A stretch of DNA of 33,551 bases from Rhodoplanes serenus (lineage in GTDB: Bacteria; Pseudomonadota; Alphaproteobacteria; Rhizobiales; Xanthobacteraceae). The position numbers were made by a program, and so were the translations under genes. Below the pieces are notes generated by a model that was given only the letters and a program-made list of their open reading frames with translations, was not told the origin of the DNA and ran no database searches. Positions within the stretch are counted from its first letter, which is position 1. The number at the start of each line of letters is the position of its first letter. This document shows positions 1 to 13,835 of the stretch, one piece after another. Location: the NCBI GenBank assembly GCA_945893145.1, contig CAMDDZ010000062.1, forward strand, positions 1 to 33,551, read 5' to 3'.

Positions 1-34
1 CGTGAAGTCCCTCAAATGGTCTCAGGGGTGCTGA

Positions 35-898
35 CGGCGAACACTCCGCTTCGATCTCGGTGGCCACTTCCTGCTCGGCACCGACTATCCGGGCAGCCCG
101 AACGTGCAGGCGGACCTCGCGAAATTTCCGATCTACACCACGCTCGGCAGCACCTTCGGCGCGACGCAGCGCTTTAATCGCTTCGAGCTGATGGCCAAGG
201 GCACGGTGGATCGCACGCAATATCAGCAGTCGCTGCTGACCGACGGCACGACCTCCAGCAATCACGATCGCGACTACAATCAATACACCGGGCAATTGCG
301 CGGCAGCTACGAGCTGACGCCCGGCCTCAAGCCGTTCGCCGAAGTTGCGGTCGACAAGCGCGTGCACGATCTTGCCTTCGATCGTAACAACCTGCAGCGC
401 GATTCAGACGCGCTGACGCCCCGGGTTGGCAGCACCTTCGAGCTGAGCCGCATTGTTACCGGTGAGGCCTCGGTCGGTTATCTGTTGCGCCACTACAAGG
501 ATCCGAGCTTGCAGGACCTGCGCGGCGTGGTCGCGGATGCAAACCTGGTCTGGCTGATGACCGGGCTCACCACCGCAACCTTCACCGCCACCTCGCGTGC
601 CGAGGAATCGACCGTTGCGGGCGTGTCCGGAACGCTGCGGCGCGATCTCAGTGCGCAACTCGATCATGCGTTTCGGCGCTGGTTGATCGCGACCGTCAAG
701 GTCGGCGTGGGCTTCGACCAATACATCGGGCTTGGCCGCAACGACATGCGCACCTTCGTGAGCGGAGGATTGACCTACAAGCTCAACCGCGAGGTTTGGC
801 TGAAAGGCGAAGTCCGGCAGGACTGGATGCGCTCGAATGCGATCGGCGTTGACTACAACGCCACCTCGTTCCTGCTTGGGCTGAAATTGCAGCGCTGA
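35..898 (+). CDS. Outer-membrane beta-barrel protein (BBP2-like), 5'-partial
   Basis: The C-terminal ~287 residues of an outer-membrane beta-barrel protein are present. Alternating polar/hydrophobic segments rich in Tyr, Arg and Asp, and a last strand ending in a short 'GLKLQR' tail, resemble the BBP2-type barrel proteins common in Bradyrhizobium relatives. Barrel-like coding runs in frame from an in-frame TGA at 32-34, so the GTG at 104 is not a believable start; the true N-terminus lies left of the window. The frame left of the TGA (2-31) is also open and reads plausibly, so the stop may be an assembly-end error or a real nonsense mutation. No signal peptide is visible because the 5' end is missing. 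It converges on galU with one base between the stop codons. Barrel class is fairly sure; the exact role (possibly exopolysaccharide export or adhesion, given galU beside it) is inference. Confidence 0.75.
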   Translation, partial: RRTLRFDLGGHFLLGTDYPGSPNVQADLAKFPIYTTLGSTFGATQRFNRFELMAKGTVDRTQYQQSLLTDGTTSSNHDRDYNQYTGQLRGSYELTPGLKPFAEVAVDKRVHDLAFDRNNLQRDSDALTPRVGSTFELSRIVTGEASVGYLLRHYKDPSLQDLRGVVADANLVWLMTGLTTATFTATSRAEESTVAGVSGTLRRDLSAQLDHAFRRWLIATVKVGVGFDQYIGLGRNDMRTFVSGGLTYKLNREVWLKGEVRQDWMRSNAIGVDYNATSFLLGLKLQR

Positions 899-899
899 G

Positions 900-1778
900 T
901 TATTTGCCGAGCAGGGCTTTAATTTCCTCGCGCAGCGCCGGCGCGATGTCGTCGCGGGCGAGCGCATAGGCGACATTGGCGGCGAGGAAGCCCACCTTGG
1001 AGCCGCAGTCGAAGCTGCGGCCCTTGAACTTCAGCCCATAGAACGGCTGTTGCTTGGCGAGCTTGATCATGGCGTCGGTGATCTGGATTTCGCCGCCGGC
1101 GCCACCGGTCTGCTTCTCCAGGATCGCGAAAATCTCCGGCTGCAAGATGTAGCGGCCGGTGATGATGAGGTTTGAAGGCGCGTCTTCGCGCTTGGGCTTT
1201 TCCACCATGTCGGTGATGGCGAAGCACGGACCCTTGCTCTTGCCGATGCCGACCACGCCGTATTGATGGATGCGCTCGGGTGGCACCTCTTCGACCGCGA
1301 TGATGTTGGCGTTGTCTTCGAGCGAGCGATACGCCTCCATCATCTGCGCCAGGCAGCCCGGATCGTGCTGGACCAGCACGTCGGGCAACAGCAGCGCGAA
1401 CGGCTCGTTGCCGACCAGCTCGCGCGCGCACCAGACCGCGTGTCCGAGACCGAGCGGCGACTGCTGGCGCGTGAAGCTTGCGGTGCCGGCTTCCGGCAGG
1501 ACGCTCGACAGCAGATTCAGATCGGCGATCTTGTTGCGCTCCTTGAGCGTCACTTCCAGCTCGAACTGGCGATCGAAATGGTCCTCGATCACACCCTTGT
1601 TGCGGCCGGTGACGAAGATGAAATGCTCGATGCCGGCTTCGCGCGCCTCGTCCACAACGTGCTGGATCAGCGGCCGGTCCACGACCGGCAGCATCTCTTT
1701 GGGCATGGCCTTGGTGGCCGGCAAAAATCGGGTGCCGAGCCCCGCCACGGGAAAAATCGCTTTGCGGATCGATTTCAT
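900..1778 (-). CDS. galU: UTP--glucose-1-phosphate uridylyltransferase
   Basis: Cytoplasmic enzyme making UDP-glucose from UTP and glucose-1-phosphate, the donor for exopolysaccharide, lipopolysaccharide core and periplasmic glucans. The 292-residue protein has the usual GalU length. The N-terminal nucleotidyltransferase signature GLGTRFLPATKAMPKEML lies at about residues 14-31, followed by the family's VDRPLIQHVVDEA segment and, later, the VEKP block. The ATG at 1778 puts the nucleotide-binding loop where it belongs, and nothing upstream suggests a longer protein. The gene is divergent from the first lytic transglycosylase gene (about 160 bp between them) and convergent with the beta-barrel gene. 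No specific regulatory site was seen. Confidence 0.97.
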   Translation of the reverse strand: MKSIRKAIFPVAGLGTRFLPATKAMPKEMLPVVDRPLIQHVVDEAREAGIEHFIFVTGRNKGVIEDHFDRQFELEVTLKERNKIADLNLLSSVLPEAGTASFTRQQSPLGLGHAVWCARELVGNEPFALLLPDVLVQHDPGCLAQMMEAYRSLEDNANIIAVEEVPPERIHQYGVVGIGKSKGPCFAITDMVEKPKREDAPSNLIITGRYILQPEIFAILEKQTGGAGGEIQITDAMIKLAKQQPFYGLKFKGRSFDCGSKVGFLAANVAYALARDDIAPALREEIKALLGK

Positions 1779-1940
1779 CTCGAATCACGCGGTGAGACGG
1801 GCAGATTGAAGCCTGCGTCCCCTACGGAAAATTCGCGGGCGGTTCAATAGGTCCATTTCGGCTCGGGTCGCCGGGGCTCTCTTGACCATGCGCGGCCGAT
1901 TGGAGCATTCAGGCGCCTGCGAGCGGCGGGAGTGGCAACC

Positions 1941-3176
1941 ATGCGGGAACGGCAGACGAACTGGCGGCGTGCGGCGGCAATGACCGGAGCGGTGCTCCTC
2001 GTGGCCACGATGTTGGCAAGACCAGCCGACGCAGCGCCGGCCTGTCAGACGACCGGAAATTTCGATCGCTGGCTTGAGGCCTTCAAGCAGGATGCGGTGT
2101 CCCAGGGCATCCCGAGCGCGGCGGTGACAAAGGCGCTCGACGGGGTGACCTTCGATCCCGATGTGATCAAGCGCGACCGCGCGCAGGGCGTGTTCACGCA
2201 GGGCTTCATCCAATTCGCCGAGCGCATGACCGGCGGCGGCCGCTATCAGAACGGACTGAAACAGCTGAAGAGCAATGCCGATCTGCTGGCGCGTATTGAG
2301 CAGCGGTTTGGCGTGCCGCCCGCGGTCGTCGTTGCGTTGTGGGGCCTGGAAAGCGACTACGGCGCCTACAAGGGCACTCCCTTTCAGATTATTCGGTCGG
2401 TCGCGACGCTGGCCTACGATTGCCGGCGATCGGAGTTCTTCCGCAAGCAGTTGATGGATGCCGTGCGCATCGTCGCGCGCGGCGACCTGCGGCCGGACGA
2501 GATGATCGGCAACTGGGCGGGCGAACTCGGACCCACGCAGTTCACGCCCACCGACTATTTCAACAGCGGCGTCGATTTCGACGGCGACGGGCGCGTCAAT
2601 ATGCTCCGGAGCACGCAGGATGCGCTCGCCTCGGCCGCGAACCTGCTCAAGCACTACGGCTGGCAGGCCGGGCAGCCCTGGCTGCAAGAGGTGAAGGTGC
2701 CGCAGAAACTGCCGTGGGAGCAGTCGGGCATCGACATCCAGCAGCCACGCTCGCAATGGGTGCGCTGGGGCGTCGTCGCCGCGCACGGCACGCTGCCGTC
2801 GGACGAGTTGCCGGCTTCGCTCATTCTGCCATTGGGGCGGAACGGGCCGGCTTTCCTCGCCTATCCGAACTTCAAGTCCTATCTCGAGTGGAACAACGCG
2901 ATCGTCTATTCCACCACCGCGGCTTATTTCGCCACCAGGCTCGCGGGCGCGCCGCCGGTCGGCCACGGCAACGCGCCGGTTGAGGTGCCGACCGCGCAGC
3001 AGATGCAAGAGTTACAGCGCCTTTTGATCGCGCAAAAGTTCCTCGTCGGCGAGGCCGACGGCCGGCTCGGCACAATGACCCGTGCGGCGGTGAAAAAGGC
3101 GCAAATCAAGTTTGGGCTGCCGGCGGATTCTTATCCTACGCCGGACCTGACCGAACGGTTGCGGGCGGGGCGCTAA
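1941..3176 (+). CDS. Lytic murein transglycosylase, MltB type, with C-terminal peptidoglycan-binding domain
   Basis: Periplasmic enzyme cleaving the MurNAc-GlcNAc bond of peptidoglycan with formation of 1,6-anhydro-MurNAc. ATG 1941 is preferred over GTG 1932 because GGGAG at 1928-1932 lies 8 bases before it; the product is 411 residues. An N-terminal hydrophobic segment ending at ADA-AP is a Sec signal. The SLT_2 (MltB/Slt35) domain follows, with catalytic Glu in ALWGLESDYG (about residue 137), the GPTQFTPTDY motif and an EF-hand-like Ca loop DFDGDGRVN. A PG_binding_1 domain fills the last ~70 residues (QMQELQRLLIAQKFL onward). No lipobox is evident, so it is probably soluble in the periplasm, unlike E. 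coli MltB. It is followed ~100 bp later by a paralogue of the same architecture. Confidence 0.93.
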   Translation: MRERQTNWRRAAAMTGAVLLVATMLARPADAAPACQTTGNFDRWLEAFKQDAVSQGIPSAAVTKALDGVTFDPDVIKRDRAQGVFTQGFIQFAERMTGGGRYQNGLKQLKSNADLLARIEQRFGVPPAVVVALWGLESDYGAYKGTPFQIIRSVATLAYDCRRSEFFRKQLMDAVRIVARGDLRPDEMIGNWAGELGPTQFTPTDYFNSGVDFDGDGRVNMLRSTQDALASAANLLKHYGWQAGQPWLQEVKVPQKLPWEQSGIDIQQPRSQWVRWGVVAAHGTLPSDELPASLILPLGRNGPAFLAYPNFKSYLEWNNAIVYSTTAAYFATRLAGAPPVGHGNAPVEVPTAQQMQELQRLLIAQKFLVGEADGRLGTMTRAAVKKAQIKFGLPADSYPTPDLTERLRAGR

Positions 3177-3209
3177 AACGCCGCGCCAGAAACCGGTTCC
3201 CGGCCGCCG

Positions 3210-3225
3210 TTAACGCCGGCTCAAC
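3210..3225 (+). promoter_or_regulatory. Possible CtrA-like box upstream of second transglycosylase gene
   Basis: TTAA, seven bases, then TCAAC resembles the alphaproteobacterial CtrA consensus TTAA-N7-TTAA with one mismatch in the second half. It sits ~52 bp upstream of the chosen ATG at 3277, a sensible promoter position. CtrA control would fit a cell-wall enzyme, but a single degenerate match is weak evidence. Confidence 0.3.
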
Positions 3226-3276
3226 CATATGTTGCCCCAATGTGCGCCTAGCATCGGCGCACCTGAGGCAGACATC

Positions 3277-4695
3277 ATGGCTACCCAAGGTTTGGCGACC
3301 CAAGGTTTGGCCCAAGGGCTCACAAGACGTTGTGCCACCATCCGGCTGCTGACAGCCGCGATGCTGGCGGCCTGTTGCGCGTCGCCCGCTTTGGCTCAGA
3401 ACAACGGCCCATTTCCTCCGTTACCGTTGTGGTTGTTCGGTGTCCAAGCACAGGCGCAGGCACCGGCGCCGGCCACCGGTTCGGTGCCGCCTGGGACGCC
3501 CCGCGAATGGTCGGGGCTCGATGGGGCGTCCGGCGATCCCAACATGACGGCGGACGCGATCCGCGCCGCCGCCTCCAATTTCCCGGCTTGCCTCGAACAG
3601 CTGCGGGCGCTCGCCGCCAAGCGCGGCGTTTCGCGCGCGAGCTTCGACAAGCACGTGAGCGGGCTCACGCCCGATCTCGCGATCATGGATTTGGTGGACG
3701 CGCAGCCCGAATTCACCAGGGCGCTGTGGGACTATCTCGACCTGCTGGTGAGCGAGGCTCGCATTCAGACCGGCAAGGAGATGCTGGTCCAGCACAAGGT
3801 CGCGTTCGAAAAAATGGAGAAGGCCTACGGCGTCGATCGCTATATCATCGCGGCGATCTGGGGCGTGGAATCGAAGTACAGCGCGCAGAGCGGCGATCGC
3901 CCGGTGATCCGCTCGACCGCGACGCTCGCCTGCATCGGACGCCGTCAGACGTTTTTTACCAACGAGTTTCTTGCAGCACTTGAGATCCTTCACCGTGGCG
4001 ATGTTCAGGCGGAGCATCTCAAAGGTTCGTGGGCCGGCGCGTTCGGTCCGACGCAATTCATGCCGACCACGTTCAAACGCTTTGCGGTCGATTTTGACAA
4101 CGATGGCCGGCGTGATGTCGTCGACTCGGTGCCCGACATGCTCGCGTCGACCGCCAACAATCTGAAAAAGGACGGCTGGCAGACCGGTGAATCCTGGGGC
4201 TACGAGGTGGTTGTCCCCAAAGGCTTCAACTACCTGCTCGCCGATCGCGCGCGCCAGAAAAGCGTGCAGGAGTGGGAGGCGCTCGGCATCCGGCGTCCCG
4301 CAGGCAAACCGTTCCCGCGCAGCCGCGACCGTGCCTATCTGCTGGTGCCGGCTGGCAACCAGGGACCGGCGTTCCTCATGCTGCAAAACTTCCACGTGCT
4401 GATGAAATACAATCCAGCCGAGTCCTATGCGCTGGCCATCGGCTATCTGGCTGACCGGTTGCGTGGCGGCGCCCCGCTGGTGCAGCCGTGGCCGCGGCAC
4501 GAGGCGGTGCTGTCGCGGCAAGAGCGGCGCGAGCTGCAATCGCTGCTGTTGCGGCGCGGCTTCGATGGCGGCGAGCCCAATGGCCGGCTCGGCGCCAAGG
4601 CGCGCGCGGCGGTGCGCGACTTCCAAGCCTCTGTCGGGCTTGTTCCCGATGGCTTTGCGTCGGCCACGATCCTGGCGCGGCTGCGCAGCGACTAG
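3277..4695 (+). CDS. Second lytic murein transglycosylase, MltB type, with peptidoglycan-binding domain
   Basis: Paralogue of the preceding gene; 472 residues from ATG 3277, chosen because TGAGG at 3264-3268 lies 8 bases before it (an ATG at 3229 would add 16 unlikely residues). The N-terminus carries a tandem ATQGL/ATQGL/AQGL stretch from a DNA duplication near 3283, then a signal peptide ending ALA-Q. A proline/glutamine-rich linker (about 43-78) is absent from the first copy. The SLT_2 domain has catalytic Glu198 in AIWGVESKYS, GAFGPTQFMPTTF, and the Ca-type loop DFDNDGRRD. A PG_binding_1 domain occupies roughly 405-470 (RRELQSLLLRRGFDGGEPNG). A 6-bp-stem hairpin (4722-4739) lies downstream without a T-run, so it is only a weak terminator candidate. 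Confidence 0.93.
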   Translation: MATQGLATQGLAQGLTRRCATIRLLTAAMLAACCASPALAQNNGPFPPLPLWLFGVQAQAQAPAPATGSVPPGTPREWSGLDGASGDPNMTADAIRAAASNFPACLEQLRALAAKRGVSRASFDKHVSGLTPDLAIMDLVDAQPEFTRALWDYLDLLVSEARIQTGKEMLVQHKVAFEKMEKAYGVDRYIIAAIWGVESKYSAQSGDRPVIRSTATLACIGRRQTFFTNEFLAALEILHRGDVQAEHLKGSWAGAFGPTQFMPTTFKRFAVDFDNDGRRDVVDSVPDMLASTANNLKKDGWQTGESWGYEVVVPKGFNYLLADRARQKSVQEWEALGIRRPAGKPFPRSRDRAYLLVPAGNQGPAFLMLQNFHVLMKYNPAESYALAIGYLADRLRGGAPLVQPWPRHEAVLSRQERRELQSLLLRRGFDGGEPNGRLGAKARAAVRDFQASVGLVPDGFASATILARLRSD

Positions 4696-4749
4696 GTTTC
4701 GGGATCAAGCTCTAGCCAGCCGCCGGTAACCAAACCGGCTGCCTTCCGG

Positions 4750-4779
4750 TTGACAATTTTTGCGCGCTATTGACCGATA
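4750..4779 (+). promoter_or_regulatory. Candidate sigma-70 promoter for the SGNH/DUF459 gene
   Basis: A perfect TTGACA lies at 4750-4755 in an AT-richer patch, with a poor -10 match (CCGATA, 4774-4779) 18 bases later. It precedes the chosen ATG at 4848 by about 70 bp. The -35 match is good, the -10 weak. Confidence 0.4.
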
Positions 4780-4847
4780 GCGGCTACGGCGCGGTCTCGG
4801 GGTGGCGCGCCTGCAGCTCCTTCCGAACCCCCCTGGTCGATATCGAT

Positions 4848-6350
4848 ATGGCGCGAAAAGGCCTGCGAATTCAGCGCCTTGCCGGACTGCTTGGAATGGC
4901 CGCCGGCGCGTTGGCGCTGGCGTTGCTGCTGTCGCCCAACGCTAGGGCGGAGCGCAGCATTTTCGACAGTCTGTTCGGCTCTCCGCAGCCCTCGACGCCA
5001 GCGCCTGTCGTGGTGGATTACTCCCGGGCGCCTGCACCAAAGAAGGCCGAAACCCCGCCGACCAGCATCGTGATGGTGTTCGGCGATTCCATGGCCGACT
5101 GGCTCGCCTATGGGCTGGAAACAGCATTGAGCGATACGCCGGAGCTCGGGATCGTGCGCAAGCATCGCACGACGGCGGGCCTGATCCGCTACGACCCGCG
5201 CAACGAGAATTTGGATTGGGCGCAGGCCGTGCGCGAGATGCTGGCGGCAGACAAACCAAACTTCGTCGTGATGCTGGTCGGGATGTACGACCGGCAGGCC
5301 ATCCGTGAACGCGTCACCACTCCGGCGCGGGCCACGACGCAGCCGAACGCTCCCGCCGCTGCCAATCCGCCTGCTGGCACGCAGCCATCGGCGCCGAATC
5401 CGGAAGACCCCGAAGCGCAAGATCAGAAGAAGCCGCCAGCGATCGTGGCGCCCGAACCGCCGTCGCGGGCGCGGCCCGCTCCAGCGGCCCCCACGACCGT
5501 GAGCGTGCATGAATTCCGCTCCGATCGCTGGGTCGAGCTCTACACCAAGCGGGTCGACGAGACGATCGCGGCGCTCAAGAGCCGCGGCGTTCCGGTGTAC
5601 TGGGTCGGCTTGCCATCGTTGCGCGTGCCGAAGGCCAGCACCGACTCGCAATTCCTCAACGATCTCTACCGTGCCCGCGCCGAAAAGGCCGGCATCGTCT
5701 ATATCGACGTCTGGGATGGCTTCGTCGATGAGGCCGGGCGCTTCACGTTCCAAGGGCCCGATTTCGAAGGCCAGATCCGGCGCCTGCGCGCCAACGACGG
5801 CGTTCATTTCACGCAGCCCGGTGCGCGCAAGCTCGCGCACTACATCGAGCGCGAAATCCGGCGCTCCTTGACGCGCGGACCGGTTCCAGTTGCGCTGCCG
5901 TCAACCGAGCCGCAACCGCAGAGCCAGCAACAGGCGGCGCGGCCCGGCGCGCCGATCGAGCGGCCGGTCGCGGGGCCGGTCATGCCGCTGACTGCCGCCC
6001 GGACCAATGCGGCTGAAGAGCTGCTCGGCGCCGCCAGCGCGCGCATTGCGGGCGGTCACGTGACGGCGACCCGGGTGCTGGTCAATGGCGAGGCGGTGGT
6101 TCCGCCGGCCGGACGCGGTGACGATTTCGCCTGGCCGCGCCGGTCCGTCGCCGATTTCGGCACCGACGCGGTGGTCACCACCACGACGCTACCGCTACCG
6201 GTCATGCAGGCGGCACCAGCTCAAACCACGGTGCTGGCGCCGACCACGGATACGCCAGCCACGGCCGCTGTGGTGCGCCGTCCGGCGCCGCCGAAGCCAG
6301 CGCCGCAGCGGTCGTTCTCGCCGTTCCCGCTGTTCGATATTTTCCGGTAG
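4848..6350 (+). CDS. DUF459 / SGNH-type hydrolase, periplasmic, with proline-rich insert and tail
   Basis: A 500-residue protein from ATG 4848; a TTG at 4770 would place 26 implausible residues before the signal sequence. Residues 10-34 form a signal peptide or membrane anchor. The SGNH fold is recognised from block I VFGDSMADWL (nucleophile Ser81) and block V NDGVHFTQPG (Asp317/His320). Block III, normally G-x-N-D, reads GMYD here (146-149), so the oxyanion-hole Asn appears to be Tyr148. Residues ~156-217 are a Pro/Ala-rich insert between blocks III and IV, and the last ~150 residues are a Pro/Ala/Thr-rich, low-complexity tail. DUF459 proteins sit next to cell-wall genes in related genomes, and a role as an esterase or acetyltransferase on envelope polymers is possible. 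Its stop codon overlaps a palindromic repeat shared with the convergent gltD. Confidence 0.85.
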   Translation: MARKGLRIQRLAGLLGMAAGALALALLLSPNARAERSIFDSLFGSPQPSTPAPVVVDYSRAPAPKKAETPPTSIVMVFGDSMADWLAYGLETALSDTPELGIVRKHRTTAGLIRYDPRNENLDWAQAVREMLAADKPNFVVMLVGMYDRQAIRERVTTPARATTQPNAPAAANPPAGTQPSAPNPEDPEAQDQKKPPAIVAPEPPSRARPAPAAPTTVSVHEFRSDRWVELYTKRVDETIAALKSRGVPVYWVGLPSLRVPKASTDSQFLNDLYRARAEKAGIVYIDVWDGFVDEAGRFTFQGPDFEGQIRRLRANDGVHFTQPGARKLAHYIEREIRRSLTRGPVPVALPSTEPQPQSQQQAARPGAPIERPVAGPVMPLTAARTNAAEELLGAASARIAGGHVTATRVLVNGEAVVPPAGRGDDFAWPRRSVADFGTDAVVTTTTLPLPVMQAAPAQTTVLAPTTDTPATAAVVRRPAPPKPAPQRSFSPFPLFDIFR

Positions 6351-6398
6351 AGCATGATCCCGAAAAGTGGCTACCGGTTTTCGGGAAAGATCATGCTC
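6350..6398. repeat. Intergenic palindromic repeat (REP-like), probable bidirectional terminator
   Basis: The arms GAGCATGATCCCGAAAA (6350-6366) and TTTTCGGGAAAGATCATGCTC (6378-6398, cut here only by a 4-base insertion AAGA) pair over 17 bp around an 11-base loop. From memory, this sequence is a dispersed palindromic repeat typical of Bradyrhizobium/Rhodopseudomonas-type genomes. It lies between convergent genes, its first base is the last base of the upstream stop codon, and it probably ends both transcripts. Only one copy was noticed in the window. Confidence 0.8.
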
Positions 6399-6416
6399 AA
6401 TTAGAAAGGCGCCGCG

Positions 6417-7877
<1,461 letters not shown>

Positions 7878-7883
7878 CCGCTG

Positions 7884-12614
<4,731 letters not shown>

Positions 12615-12831
12615 CCCTGTCCCACACCAGTCCGGTTGCGGCCGGACATACTCGATCTCATCCCCCAGCACCGATCGGAGCTGCGGCCCAGGCGAACATG
12701 TTTGAAGGCCTTCTCGCGGGCCGCTCGCCGGCACCTCGCGGTGCTGCTCATGTTGTGCGGCGATGAACGCACGCGCAAGCGCATCCTTCGCCGCCACACC
12801 GCGCGTGTCTCACCACGCGGCTCGCCAATTG

Positions 12832-12848
12832 GGACAGTAATACTGTCC
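12832..12848. promoter_or_regulatory. Perfect 17-bp palindrome, candidate operator
   Basis: GGACAGTA-A-TACTGTCC has perfect 8-bp arms around one base and is directly followed by a TATAAC hexamer (12849-12854) that could be a rightward -10. Geometry is typical of a dimeric HTH repressor site (TetR/MarR/Rrf2-like). It lies 218 bp upstream of gltB and 355 bp upstream of the DoxX gene; no regulator gene is adjacent, so the owner is unknown. Confidence 0.5.
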
Positions 12849-13094
12849 TATAACGCCAGGGAAAGCAACCGTCGTTGCGCAAAACCAGCCGTTTTCTTCG
12901 CATTTGTTGCGCGGCGGCAGGCGTTTCTGTCAGCTTTCTGGTTTTCGGCGGAAAACAGCCCGAAACGTGCGTCCCCGTAACTCACCGCCCCCGTTGTGGA
13001 CTGTGGGGGTGCCGCCGGGGACAGATTTGACCCCCTCCGGCGACTCACGGCTAGTTGCGCTGGAATCATGCCGCAATAGTTGCGCGTACTTGGT

Positions 13095-13113
13095 GATCGC
13101 GTACTTCGCGATC
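13095..13113. promoter_or_regulatory. Short inverted repeat upstream of doxX-like gene
   Basis: GATCGCG-TACTT-CGCGATC has perfect 7-bp arms. The octamer GCGTACTT is also directly repeated (13084-13091 and 13100-13107, 16 bp apart). No T-run follows, so it is more likely an operator than a terminator. It lies ~90 bp before the ATG. Confidence 0.35.
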
Positions 13114-13202
13114 GAAGGGCGGCATTCGCGTGTCGGAAAGCGTCCATGACGGCCGCACCTGGCACTTTGAGTCGCACTCGTTACTCTCATTTGGGGGACA
13201 CC

Positions 13203-13754
13203 ATGACCGACATCGCACACACTCCGGACGCCGGCATCATCGACGTTGCAGCGCCGTCGCGTTCTTTCATCGATGGGATGATTGCGCTCTTGAGCGCCAT
13301 CTTCTCGTTTGCATGGGTTGCAATCGTGTTGCGCCTGCTGATGGCGCACGTGTTCTTCTTCGACGGCCAGTCCAAGATCGCAGGCCCGAACTTCCCGATC
13401 AGCCTGAAGGATTTCCGCAACCTCGACTTCTCGGTCACGCTGCCGATGTCGGTGAAGGACTCGGCCTATCAGGCGTTCGACCAGATCACGAACCTGCCGA
13501 TCCCGTCGTGGATCACGGCGCCGGTCGTCGCCTATGCCGAATTCATCCTGCCGATCTTTCTGGTGCTCGGCTTCGCCACGCGCTTCAGCGCCTTCTTCCT
13601 GCTGATCGCGGTGCTTGCCATGCAGTACCTGGTCGGAATGCAGGCGTTGTGGTCGCTGCACATCTACTGGATGGCAATCCTGATGGTGCTGATCTCGCTC
13701 GGACCGGGCGTGGTTTCGATCGATCACATCATCCGCCACGTCCGCGGCAAGTAA
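13203..13754 (+). CDS. DoxX family membrane protein
   Basis: A 183-residue integral membrane protein of the DoxX family. ATG 13203 is chosen because GGGGGA (13193-13198) lies a few bases before it and the frame upstream does not look coding. Four hydrophobic helices are visible, with a hydrophilic segment carrying SKIAGPNFPI and an ~45-residue periplasmic-looking loop between the first and second. DoxX proteins are small inner-membrane proteins named from an archaeal quinol oxidase subunit, and some family members act with redox-stress systems. The actual role here cannot be told. A strong terminator follows, so it is monocistronic. Confidence 0.85.
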   Translation: MTDIAHTPDAGIIDVAAPSRSFIDGMIALLSAIFSFAWVAIVLRLLMAHVFFFDGQSKIAGPNFPISLKDFRNLDFSVTLPMSVKDSAYQAFDQITNLPIPSWITAPVVAYAEFILPIFLVLGFATRFSAFFLLIAVLAMQYLVGMQALWSLHIYWMAILMVLISLGPGVVSIDHIIRHVRGK

Positions 13755-13786
13755 GCGCTGCTGGTTTCACGCGACTTCAAATCGGA

Positions 13787-13818
13787 TGCGGCCTCCGTAA
13801 GGAGGCCGCATTCGTTTT
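13787..13818 (+). terminator. Rho-independent terminator of doxX-like gene
   Basis: Perfect 10-bp stem TGCGGCCTCC / GGAGGCCGCA around a GTAA tetraloop (13787-13810), followed by TTCGTTTT. It lies 32 bases after the DoxX stop codon. Confidence 0.9.
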
Positions 13819-13835
13819 CGGATGGCGCGTGAAGC

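Larger units (their letters stand above)
12615..13202. other. Gene-free region between divergent gltB and doxX-like gene
   Basis: 588 bp without a convincing gene. The open frame continuing upstream of gltB to 12797, and the frame opening at 13080 ahead of the DoxX gene, are both low-quality extensions. The stretch contains the palindrome at 12832-12848, a hairpin-forming segment at about 13014-13042 (CGCCGG...CCGGCG arms around a GGGGACAGATTTGACCCC core) and the hairpin at 13095-13113. It must hold promoters for both flanking genes. Confidence 0.7.

Noticed and set aside
4767..5840. Long minus-strand reading frame opposite the SGNH gene (357 codons)
   Set aside because: It is a shadow of the real gene: GC-rich third positions make antisense frames stay open, and the translation is Arg/Ala/His-rich without any recognisable fold.
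12615..12797. Upstream extension of gltB by 61 codons
   Set aside because: The added sequence does not resemble GltB, and ATG 12614 gives a propeptide of 50 residues before the catalytic Cys, near the family's usual length.
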